Shown here: positions 1 to 5,439 of the stretch, piece after piece
Numbering within the stretch: position 1 is the first letter of the stretch
Layout: each line of letters starts with the position of its first letter
DNA from: Acidobacteria bacterium CG_4_9_14_3_um_filter_49_7
GTDB taxonomy: Bacteria; Acidobacteriota; Holophagae; Thermotomaculales; Thermotomaculaceae
Direction of reading: 5' to 3'
Assembly (NCBI GenBank): GCA_002789615.1
Contig: PFTO01000053.1
Coordinates: 1-5,439 of the forward strand
DNA length: 5,439 nt
Made by a program: the position numbers and the translations under genes
The notes under the pieces: model-generated
What the model saw: only the letters and a program-made list of their open reading frames with translations
Told to the model about the DNA's origin: nothing
Databases searched by the model: none

Positions 1-1
1 C

Positions 2-487
2 GGCATTTCTTCCATCGTAACCATTTCCGGTACCGGACTAATTCTGCATCCTCGAAAAATAAGGATGGAAGGTGCCGCCATGGAGCTTTACGGCATGATG
101 AACCGATCACGGTCCACTGCCATGACCACTGATCGTTATGCGGGGGTTTTTATGGAACAGGACACGGACACCGGGGAAACCGTTTTCTGGCGGGTTGTAG
201 ATGGTAATAGCAACGGGCTTCGGAAGCAGGACATCATGGCTGGAATTGACATGAAAATCAGTAAAGGATTCACCCTGGAAAAAGATTACCCCGGCGTAAG
301 TATCCGACGAAGAGGTCTCAGGAGCGGCATCATCTCCTTTTCTCCATCGTATAAATCTTCAACAGGCTCTGTTTTTTTCTACACAAATGACCCAACGGAA
401 GGGGAAATCCGGGTCAAACTCTACGGACTGTCCACTTTAACCCGCCCGGTACGGGTGTTTCCCGGTGGAAGCGAGAAAGCCCTGTGA
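2..487 (+). CDS. GspH/FimT-type pseudopilin, 3' part (partial at window start)
   Basis: The frame is open from the window edge to a TGA at 485-487, giving 161 visible residues. The first visible residues (GISSIVTISGTGLIL) fit the end of a pilin hydrophobic N-terminal helix. They are followed by an amphipathic stretch (MELYGMMNRSRSTAM) matching the AxxLxxxLxxARxxA pattern after the type IV pilin helix. The prepilin peptidase site (GFTLxE) and about 15-20 residues should lie just upstream. The ATG at 65 falls inside the conserved helix and is not the true start. A beta-rich C-terminal domain follows, with an acidic loop DGNSNGLRKQD (200-232) typical of GspH-like proteins, and it ends in short strands (VKLYG, PVRVFPGG). 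Such proteins are inner-membrane-anchored minor pilins of type II secretion or type IV pilus machines; some FimT members bind DNA during natural transformation. The assignment to secretion, pilus or DNA uptake is open. The stop overlaps the dprA start, so the two are probably translationally coupled. Confidence 0.72.
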   Translation, partial: GISSIVTISGTGLILHPRKIRMEGAAMELYGMMNRSRSTAMTTDRYAGVFMEQDTDTGETVFWRVVDGNSNGLRKQDIMAGIDMKISKGFTLEKDYPGVSIRRRGLRSGIISFSPSYKSSTGSVFFYTNDPTEGEIRVKLYGLSTLTRPVRVFPGGSEKAL

Positions 488-1512
488 TTGCGGCATGGGT
501 CTCTCTTCACCGGGCAGCCGGTTGTTCTCTGAGGGCGAAAAAGGCTGCCCTTCTTGAAAATGGTGAAAATCCAACGGCAGTACTGGATTTTCTCAGGCAA
601 AAAGGCATTCGAAGTAATGAAAGCGAAGATAAGCTCGTCATGGAACAGGTAAAGAAGCTGAATGGATGGATTATGACTTTCAAAGACGAAGATTATCCGG
701 AGCTTTTGAAGGAAATTGCCGATCCACCCCTTTGCCTTTTCGGTGTGGGTGACCGAAGCGCACTCTCCAGACCAACTATCGCCTTTGTGGGAACCCGCCG
801 ACCAACCCAGTACGGCTTCAATGCTTGTTCGAAACTCATCCGGGAGCTGTCGCCAGCACATCCGGTTATTGTCAGCGGAATGGCATCCGGAATCGACACC
901 CGCGCCCACTTCTCTGCATTGGAAAACAAGCTTCAGACAGTTGCAGTGATGGGCACCGGACTCAACGTGGTTTACCCCAGAGAAAACCGAGAATTGTTCC
1001 AGAGCATTGTCAAGAATGGCGCTGTCGTTTCCGAATGTGATCCGGACACAAAACCGGAACCCTTCCGGTTCCCGGTAAGAAATCGTATCATCAGTGGAAT
1101 CAGCACCGGCGTTGTCATTGTGGAAGCCAGGGAAAAAAGCGGCACATTGATAACAATGCGCCTGGCACTGGAACAGAATCACGAAGTATTTGCCGTTCCC
1201 GGACGGCTCTTTGATCGTGCATCAGTCTCTACTAATCGTGCCATCCGGAATGGGGAAGCCAAGCTAATCACATGTGCAAATGACATTCTTGAAGAATTGA
1301 TTGCGTTTGACATCCTTGGAAAATCTGATACAGTCGTTCCCGAATCCGCGCCGGGCCTGCTCGGTTACCTGGATGAAACTGCCAGGAGCATTGATGAGCT
1401 TGAGGCGTTGAGTGGCCTTTCCAGAAACCAGATCCTCATGGAAATCACCATGCTGGAAATGGACAGCCGCATCGAAAAGAATGGAGCTAATCAGTTCAGA
1501 AAGAGAGTGTAA
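484..1512 (+). CDS. dprA: DNA-processing protein DprA (Smf family)
   Basis: DprA binds incoming single-stranded DNA in the cytoplasm and loads RecA on it during natural transformation; the family also occurs in species not known to be transformable. The 342-residue product has three parts: a degenerate helix-hairpin-helix/SAM-like N-terminus (about 1-60), a Rossmann-like DprA core (about 62-270), and a C-terminal winged-helix domain (about 290-340). Core motifs are clear: YPELLKEIADPP (71-82), VGTRRPTQYG (102-111), SGMASGIDTRAH (131-142), MGTGLNVVYP (156-165), FPVRNRIISG (196-205), EAREKSGTLIT (214-224) and VFAVPG (235-240). The start is GTG, overlapping the upstream stop as GTGA; no better in-frame start lies close upstream, and only a weak purine-rich stretch (GGTGGA, GAGAAAG) precedes it, so it probably depends on coupling. 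The usual G-TN-LI--GA segment after VPG is altered to STNRAIRNGEAKLIT, and SGxARGID reads SGMASGID. The stop TAA overlaps the topA ATG by one base. Family identity is secure; active transformation is not shown. Confidence 0.95.
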   Translation: MIAAWVSLHRAAGCSLRAKKAALLENGENPTAVLDFLRQKGIRSNESEDKLVMEQVKKLNGWIMTFKDEDYPELLKEIADPPLCLFGVGDRSALSRPTIAFVGTRRPTQYGFNACSKLIRELSPAHPVIVSGMASGIDTRAHFSALENKLQTVAVMGTGLNVVYPRENRELFQSIVKNGAVVSECDPDTKPEPFRFPVRNRIISGISTGVVIVEAREKSGTLITMRLALEQNHEVFAVPGRLFDRASVSTNRAIRNGEAKLITCANDILEELIAFDILGKSDTVVPESAPGLLGYLDETARSIDELEALSGLSRNQILMEITMLEMDSRIEKNGANQFRKRV

Positions 1513-3827
1513 TGGCAAAAAAACTGTTGATTGTAGAGTCCCCCGCAAAGTCCCGCACCATTTCAAAATACCTTGGAAAAGAGTTCCAGGTTGAAGCCAC
1601 CATGGGCCATATTATTGACCTGCCCAAATCCAGGCTGGGTGTGGATACTGACAATGACTTTGAACCCCAGTATGTTGTAATCCCCGAAAAACAGAAGATT
1701 GTCACCGCACTGAAACGGAAGGCGGCATCAGCGGACGAAATTTTTCTCGCGGCTGACCCGGATCGGGAAGGAGAGGCCATCTGCTGGCATCTGAATAACA
1801 TGCTGAAAAAGAAAGGACGGGTTATTCACCGGGTTCTATTCAATGAAATCACGAAAGCCAGCATCAAGAAAGCTGTAGAAAACCCCGGTGAAATTGATCT
1901 GAACAAATTCAATGCCCAACAGACCCGCCGCATCGTTGACAGGCTGGTCGGATACAAAGTATCCCCTCTTCTCTGGGAAAAAGTAAAACGCGGCCTCTCA
2001 GCCGGCCGGGTGCAGACTGTGGCACTCAGAATCATCTGTGAAAGGGAAAAAAAGATCCGAGCATTCAAGGAAGAAGAATACTGGTCCATTACCGGTCATT
2101 TCCTCACCGAAAAGGGAGAGGAAATTGTCGCAAAACTGGGCCGTGTAAATGGAAAGAAAGTTCGGTCCGGTAACGCAAAAAGTTCTTTTACTGTCGGCTC
2201 AGAGGAGCAGGCAGCCGACATTCTGTCCAAATTGAAGGCAGGAGAATACACCGTATCATCCCTGGAGAAAAAGGAAAAAAAGCGCAGGCCACTTCCTCCC
2301 TTCATCACCAGCAAACTGCAACAGGAAGCTTCAAGGGTTCTGGGATTTTCCGTCAAGAAAACGATGGCCATGGCTCAACGCCTGTACGAGGGAAAAGACG
2401 TCGGACAACAGGGATTGGTTGGCCTTATCACTTACATGAGAACAGACTCTACCCGAATTTCAGCCCAGGCGCTGGATGAAGCGCGAGCTTTTATCAGCGA
2501 AACAATGGGAGAGGACATGATACCGGCGAGGGCCAACGTGTTTGCCGCCAAATCCGGTGCTCAGGATGCTCATGAGGCGATACGGCCAACGATGGTTCAC
2601 CTGCCACCGGATAAACTGAAAAAACACTTGAGCCGGGATGAGTTGGCCCTTTACACTCTTATCTGGAAACGCTTTGTCGCCTCCCAGATGATTCCGGCCA
2701 TTCTCCATGAAACCAACATAACAATCAGTTCCGGGGTTTATGATTTTATTGCCAGCGGCACCACGCTGGTACAACAGGGATTTACGAAAGTGTACAATTC
2801 GGGAATCGCCAAGGACAAACTGTTGCCTGTGGTATCTGAAAATGAAAAGGTACAGGAGAAAAAACTGGTTCCGGAGCAGAATTTCACCACTCCCCCGGCG
2901 CGATTCACTGAAGCGACCTTGGTAAAGGAGTTGGAAACCAACGGCATCGGCAGACCCAGTACCTATGCCTCCATCATCTCAGTAATTCAGAACCGGGAAT
3001 ACGCTGAACAGCATGAAAAGAAATTTCACCCCACCCCCCTCGGAGAACTGGTCAATGATATTCTCATTAAAGCCTTTCCAGACATCTTCGAAGTCAGCTA
3101 TACTGCCGAACTGGAAAACCAATTGGACAGTATCGGTCAGGGCGACATGGACTGGCAAACTCTTCTGAATCTTTTTTATCATCAATTTTCCGATGAACTC
3201 AAGACTGCCACAAATACCATTGTCAACGTCAAACGTGACGGCATTGCCACCGATGAAAAATGTTCAAAATGCAATGCTCCAATGGTTATTAAGGTCGGAC
3301 GCTACGGTTTGTTTATGGCCTGCACCAACTATCCGGATTGCAAGAGCACCCGTGATCTGGATAACGTAGCTGAAGAAGATCAAACAGAAGAAACCTGTCC
3401 GAAATGCGGCAAAGCCCTTGTCCTGAAATCCGGACGCTACGGTAAATACTTTCAATGCAATGATTATCCTGAATGTGATTACCGGAAATCGAAGAAAAAT
3501 GGAGAGGTAAAAGAGGTGGACCGGAATTGTCCCAAATGCGGGAAAGCGCTTGTTGAAAGAAAAGGACGGTATGGGGTCTTTGTTTCCTGCTCCGGCTATC
3601 CAGAATGCCAATACATTGAAAACGCCAAAAAAAAAGAATTGAACATCCCCTGCCCCAAGTGCAAGGATGGGAAGGTGGTTCAACGCCGCACCCGAAAAGG
3701 CAAGGCGTTTTACGGCTGTTCCAGTTATCCCGATTGCGACTATATATCGTGGACGCGGCCCGGTTCTGAAAAGAAAACGGATAGTAAAGAAAAAGCAGAG
3801 AAAACTGCCCCCCCGGAATCAGACTAA
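1512..3827 (+). CDS. topA: DNA topoisomerase I (type IA), four C4 zinc ribbons
   Basis: Type IA topoisomerase that relaxes negative supercoils by nicking one strand and passing the other through a 5'-phosphotyrosine intermediate. The 771-residue protein begins with the canonical MAKKLLIVESPAKS, which fixes the ATG. The TOPRIM domain (about 3-113) shows Glu9 and the metal triad in AADPDREGEAI (Asp82, Asp84, Glu86). The catalytic Tyr308 lies in GLITYMRTDSTRIS (codon 2433-2435), with Arg310 beside it. HEAIRPT (354-360) and TNGIGRPSTYA (476-486) mark the rest of the core. The C-terminus carries four complete C4 zinc ribbons: Cys584/587/604/610, 629/632/649/655, 673/676/693/699 and 714/717/736/742. 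They bind single-stranded DNA and, in E. coli, RNA polymerase. The protein ends in a charged Lys/Glu-rich tail. It is shorter than E. coli TopA (865 residues), which has extra degenerate ribbons. It follows dprA with a one-base overlap (TAATG), a common pairing. The gene contains several A-tracts that could be slippery. No residue known to be essential is missing. Confidence 0.98.
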   Translation: MAKKLLIVESPAKSRTISKYLGKEFQVEATMGHIIDLPKSRLGVDTDNDFEPQYVVIPEKQKIVTALKRKAASADEIFLAADPDREGEAICWHLNNMLKKKGRVIHRVLFNEITKASIKKAVENPGEIDLNKFNAQQTRRIVDRLVGYKVSPLLWEKVKRGLSAGRVQTVALRIICEREKKIRAFKEEEYWSITGHFLTEKGEEIVAKLGRVNGKKVRSGNAKSSFTVGSEEQAADILSKLKAGEYTVSSLEKKEKKRRPLPPFITSKLQQEASRVLGFSVKKTMAMAQRLYEGKDVGQQGLVGLITYMRTDSTRISAQALDEARAFISETMGEDMIPARANVFAAKSGAQDAHEAIRPTMVHLPPDKLKKHLSRDELALYTLIWKRFVASQMIPAILHETNITISSGVYDFIASGTTLVQQGFTKVYNSGIAKDKLLPVVSENEKVQEKKLVPEQNFTTPPARFTEATLVKELETNGIGRPSTYASIISVIQNREYAEQHEKKFHPTPLGELVNDILIKAFPDIFEVSYTAELENQLDSIGQGDMDWQTLLNLFYHQFSDELKTATNTIVNVKRDGIATDEKCSKCNAPMVIKVGRYGLFMACTNYPDCKSTRDLDNVAEEDQTEETCPKCGKALVLKSGRYGKYFQCNDYPECDYRKSKKNGEVKEVDRNCPKCGKALVERKGRYGVFVSCSGYPECQYIENAKKKELNIPCPKCKDGKVVQRRTRKGKAFYGCSSYPDCDYISWTRPGSEKKTDSKEKAEKTAPPESD
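3261..3737 (+). repeat. Four tandem zinc-ribbon coding units within topA
   Basis: Four diverged units at 3261-3341, 3396-3476, 3528-3608 and 3651-3737 each encode Cys-x2-Cys, a K-GRYG-like strand and Cys-x5-Cys, ending in a (N/G/S)YP-(D/E)C signature. The first three share a spacing of 16 residues between the Cys pairs; the fourth has 18 and reads RTRKGKAFYGC in place of GRYG. All sixteen cysteines are present. This is an internal protein-domain repeat, similar in protein and only weakly in DNA, and it is not a separate genetic element. The fourth unit is set apart by a lysine stretch encoded by nine consecutive A residues (3627-3635). Confidence 0.9.
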
Positions 3828-3835
3828 AAAGTTCT

Positions 3836-3863
3836 TTGCAATGCAGGGTTGTTGCATTATAAT
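3836..3863 (+). promoter_or_regulatory. Predicted sigma70-type promoter for rpmE-prfA-prmC
   Basis: A perfect -10 hexamer TATAAT lies at 3858-3863. Upstream at 3836-3841 is TTGCAA, four of six matches to TTGACA with a 16-bp spacer; shifting one base gives TTTGCA (3835-3840) with a 17-bp spacer and also four matches. Transcription would start near 3868-3872, leaving a leader of about 30 nt before the rpmE ATG. This is the only intergenic region in the window, and the next gene encodes a ribosomal protein, which agrees with a strong constitutive promoter. The start site is inferred. Confidence 0.7.
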
Positions 3864-3873
3864 GTGAACCCTG
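3844..3873. promoter_or_regulatory. Dyad element around the rpmE -10 box (possible operator)
   Basis: A perfect 7-bp inverted repeat, CAGGGTT (3844-3850) and AACCCTG (3867-3873), flanks the -10 box. Inside it is a perfect 10-bp palindrome CATTATAATG (3855-3864) that contains TATAAT. The two symmetry centres differ by one base. A further 6-bp inverted repeat, AATGCA (3840-3845) and TGCATT (3853-3858), lies in the promoter spacer. The position over the -10 box and start site is where a repressor would act. No U-tract follows, so it does not look like an intrinsic terminator. Part of the inner palindrome comes free with TTATAA. A regulator cannot be named from sequence alone. Confidence 0.4.
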
Positions 3874-3886
3874 AGTGGACCTTTAA

Positions 3887-3894
3887 GAGGAGGA
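3887..3894 (+). promoter_or_regulatory. Strong ribosome binding site of rpmE
   Basis: GAGGAGGA, with the full AGGAGG core at 3888-3893, sits 8 nt before the ATG at 3902. It is by far the best Shine-Dalgarno sequence in the window; the other starts have weak or distant ones. This fixes the rpmE start and fits high expression of a ribosomal protein. Confidence 0.88.
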
Positions 3895-3901
3895 TTGTGC
3901 A

Positions 3902-4111
3902 ATGAAAAAAAACATTCACCCGGAATATGATGAAGTGACCGTCAGCTGTGCATGTGGCAACACATTCAAGACGCGGTCAACCAAGAAGGAAATTTCGGTG
4001 GAAATATGCTCAGCCTGCCATCCCTTTTTCACAGGGAAGCAGAAACTCATTGATGCTGCCGGCCGTGTTGAAAAATTCAACCGCCGTTATGCAAGCAAGG
4101 GGAAAAACTGA
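3902..4111 (+). CDS. rpmE: 50S ribosomal protein L31 (zinc-binding, C+ type)
   Basis: A small protein of the large ribosomal subunit that contributes to a bridge between the subunits. The 69-residue product has the usual length and start (MKKNIHPEYDEV) and the family signature CHPFFTGKQKLIDAAGRV (39-56), followed by EKFNRRY. Four cysteines, Cys16 and Cys18 (CAC) and Cys36 and Cys39 (CSAC), make this the zinc-binding form rather than the cysteine-free paralogue that replaces it under zinc starvation in some bacteria. The ATG is set by a full AGGAGG site 8 nt upstream. The gene opens a translation module with prfA and prmC, an arrangement seen in many bacteria, and has its own predicted promoter. 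It ends with TGA, and prfA starts 9 nt later in the same frame. Confidence 0.97.
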   Translation: MKKNIHPEYDEVTVSCACGNTFKTRSTKKEISVEICSACHPFFTGKQKLIDAAGRVEKFNRRYASKGKN

Positions 4112-4120
4112 GCACCGCAA

Positions 4121-5203
4121 ATGTTTGATCAACTTGCGGACATTGAAAATGAATTTGAACTATTGACACGAAAAATGAGTGATCCTGACGTGGCTCAGGA
4201 TCATTCTCTTTTTCGGAAACTGTCCAAACAGCGCTCCGAGCTGGAGCCCCTCGTTTCAGCCTATCGAGAGTACAACCGGATAAATAGCCAGATAAGTGAT
4301 TCATATGAAATTCTTTCTGATTCCGGTAGTGACCAAGATCTGAAGGCGTTGGCGGAAGAAGAGCTCACGTCTTTGAAAGAAGAACTTACAGAAATAGAGG
4401 ATCGGTTGAAACTCCTCCTGCTACCCAAAGACCCCAACGACGAACGAAATGTTGTGCTGGAAATACGCGCTGGTACCGGCGGTGATGAAGCAGCCCTTTT
4501 TGCTGCAGAAATATTCCGCATGTACAGCCGCTACGCTGAAAAGCGTAACTGGAAACTGGAAATTATGGACATCAACCAGATTGGCGTCGGCGGGTTAAAA
4601 GAGGTCGTAGCTGTTATTGAAGGACAGAATGCCTACTCAAAACTGAAATATGAAAGTGGTGTACATCGGGTCCAGCGGGTTCCACAAACCGAATCCGGGG
4701 GACGCATCCACACGTCCGCAGTAACAGTGGCAGTGCTGCCGGAAGTGGACGCAGTGGAGGTTAGCATCAGTGAAAAGGATTTGCGCATAGACCGGTATTG
4801 TTCTTCAGGCCCCGGCGGCCAGTCAGTCAATACCACGTATTCCGCCATTCGTATTACTCACATTTCCACCGGTCTTGTGGTCACCTGTCAGGATGAAAAG
4901 TCTCAGATCAAGAACAAAGAAAAAGCTATGCGTGTACTCCGTTCCCGACTCTATGAAATGGAACAGGAAAAACAGCATGCAGAAATCGCTAAAGACCGGA
5001 AGAGCCAGGTTGGGAGCGGGGATCGCAGTGAGAAAATCCGCACCTACAACTTCCCCCAGAGCCGCATTACAGACCACCGCATCGGGAAAACGATCCATCA
5101 GTTGAGCGCCTTTCTGGACGGTGAACTGGATGAAGTCATCGATGCCCTCAGTGTCCACTACCAGGCCATTGCCATGAAGGAAGCATCCACTGTCCGGAGT
5201 TAA
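4121..5203 (+). CDS. prfA: Peptide chain release factor 1 (RF1)
   Basis: RF1 recognises UAA and UAG in the ribosomal A site and triggers release of the finished peptide. The product has 360 residues, the same as E. coli RF1. Domain 1 (about 1-100) is a helical, charged coiled-coil-like region. The core holds LLPKDPNDERN (100-110), IRAGTGGDEAALF (115-127) and the codon-reading tripeptide in HRVQRVPQTESGGRIHTS, where Pro188-Gln-Thr190 is the PxT motif of RF1; RF2 would show SPF. The catalytic loop SSGPGGQSVNTT places the GGQ at 232-234; Gln234 is the expected methylation target of PrmC, encoded next. The C-terminus has the usual GSGDRSEKIRTYNFPQSRITDHR (298-320). No Shine-Dalgarno sequence stands close to the ATG; the nearest purine run (AAGGGGAAAAA, 4097-4107) lies inside the end of rpmE, so translation probably relies on ribosomes finishing rpmE. 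The upstream in-frame stop is the rpmE TGA itself. Confidence 0.97.
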   Translation: MFDQLADIENEFELLTRKMSDPDVAQDHSLFRKLSKQRSELEPLVSAYREYNRINSQISDSYEILSDSGSDQDLKALAEEELTSLKEELTEIEDRLKLLLLPKDPNDERNVVLEIRAGTGGDEAALFAAEIFRMYSRYAEKRNWKLEIMDINQIGVGGLKEVVAVIEGQNAYSKLKYESGVHRVQRVPQTESGGRIHTSAVTVAVLPEVDAVEVSISEKDLRIDRYCSSGPGGQSVNTTYSAIRITHISTGLVVTCQDEKSQIKNKEKAMRVLRSRLYEMEQEKQHAEIAKDRKSQVGSGDRSEKIRTYNFPQSRITDHRIGKTIHQLSAFLDGELDEVIDALSVHYQAIAMKEASTVRS

Positions 5204-5211
5204 CCTGAGAC

Positions 5212-5439
5212 ATGGACAGTAACGAACCCACACTTATTCATCTGCAGCGTGCCATAGAGAAACTTCAAAATGCTGATATCCCTTCTCCTGAACAGGACAT
5301 TTCAGCCATTCTTTCAGGCTTGTTTCGGATTCCCAGATATCGGGCTGTAACCGGCGATTTTGCCCTCACACCCGAAGAATGGAACCATTTTCATCTGCTT
5401 ATTGAACAACGAAAAGCTCACAAACCCCTTCAATATATC
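5212..5439 (+). CDS. prmC: Release-factor glutamine methyltransferase PrmC, 5' part (partial at window end)
   Basis: PrmC (HemK) uses S-adenosylmethionine to N5-methylate the glutamine of the GGQ motif in RF1 and RF2, which raises termination efficiency. Only the first 76 residues are present, covering the helical N-terminal substrate-binding domain. The pattern agrees with the family: a first helix (IHLQRAIEKLQNADI), a second with DISAILSGLFRIPRY, and then LLIEQRKAHKPLQYI, the equivalent of the family's ERRxxxEPLQYILG. The SAM-binding and NPPY catalytic motifs lie beyond the window, so activity cannot be judged. An in-frame TGA at 5206-5208 rules out any earlier start. The gene begins 8 nt after the prfA stop, with GGAG (5196-5199) 12 nt upstream as a modest ribosome binding site. 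Its position right after prfA, the gene for its substrate, strongly supports the call. Confidence 0.92.
   Translation, partial: MDSNEPTLIHLQRAIEKLQNADIPSPEQDISAILSGLFRIPRYRAVTGDFALTPEEWNHFHLLIEQRKAHKPLQYI

Noticed and set aside
65..67. ATG at 65 as the start of the first gene
   Set aside because: The frame is open back to the window edge, and the upstream residues fit the end of a pilin N-terminal helix, so the true start is outside the window.
421..1182. A 253-codon open frame on the minus strand opposite dprA
   Set aside because: It lies almost wholly opposite a gene with clear DprA motifs, its translation is rich in Cys, His and Phe without any domain pattern, and it has no plausible start signal. 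It is a shadow of dprA codon usage.
3264..3683. A 139-codon hydrophobic open frame on the minus strand opposite the zinc-ribbon part of topA
   Set aside because: The apparent hydrophobicity is the complement of Lys- and Glu-rich codons in topA. The sense strand encodes four intact C4 zinc ribbons.
3667..3867. A 66-codon plus-strand frame running past the end of topA
   Set aside because: It overlaps the fourth zinc ribbon in another frame, its Lys- and Arg-rich sequence mirrors topA composition, and it ends within the rpmE promoter.
3844..3873. Intrinsic terminator for topA
   Set aside because: The stem is 7 bp with a 16-nt loop and is followed by AGTGGACC rather than a T-run; it also surrounds a perfect -10 box, so a promoter-linked role fits better.
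4121..5203. RF2 (prfB) as the identity of the release factor
   Set aside because: The codon-recognition tripeptide is Pro-Gln-Thr, not Ser-Pro-Phe, and there is no programmed frameshift with an internal TGA near the start.
1..5439. CRISPR arrays, tRNA or rRNA genes, insertion sequences, phage or defence genes
   Set aside because: No direct repeats with regular spacing, cloverleaf, transposase or terminal inverted repeats were seen; nearly every base is inside a recognised housekeeping or competence-type gene.

Overview
The window is a compact stretch of bacterial chromosome. Six genes lie on the + strand with almost no space between them, and overall base composition is close to half G+C. 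In order they are: the 3' part of a GspH/FimT-type pseudopilin gene, dprA (DNA-processing protein A), topA (DNA topoisomerase I), rpmE (ribosomal protein L31), prfA (peptide chain release factor 1) and the 5' part of prmC (release-factor glutamine methyltransferase). Gene order and protein style (dprA-topA, then rpmE-prfA-prmC, with a type IV pilin-like gene upstream) suggest a Gram-negative of the Desulfobacterota (former Deltaproteobacteria). That placement is inference from context, not something the sequence proves.

Block 1 (2-3827) is a tightly coupled run. The pseudopilin stop overlaps the dprA GTG start (GTGA at 484-487), and the dprA stop overlaps the topA start by one base (TAATG at 1510-1514). 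The three are probably co-transcribed. The first two fit one theme: a minor pilin-like protein of a type IV pilus or type II secretion machine, and the protein that loads RecA onto incoming single-stranded DNA. TopA is a housekeeping neighbour that relaxes negative supercoils. It carries an intact TOPRIM domain, the catalytic tyrosine and four complete C4 zinc ribbons.

The only real intergenic gap is 3828-3901 (74 bp). It holds a convincing sigma70-type promoter with a perfect TATAAT, a dyad-symmetric element wrapped around the -10 box, and the strongest ribosome binding site of the window. No clear terminator closes the first block.

Block 2 (3902-5439) is a translation module. L31 is of the zinc-binding (four-cysteine) type. 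RF1 ends translation at UAA and UAG. PrmC methylates the glutamine of the RF1 and RF2 GGQ motif. The gaps are 9 and 8 nt, and rpmE and prfA share one reading frame, separated only by a UGA stop and three codons.

Nothing here amounts to a new biological system. There are no RNA genes, mobile elements, CRISPR arrays or long unexplained stretches. The points most worth a second look are the dyad at the rpmE promoter, the in-frame rpmE-prfA junction, the pseudopilin-dprA coupling, and the slippery A-tracts in topA.
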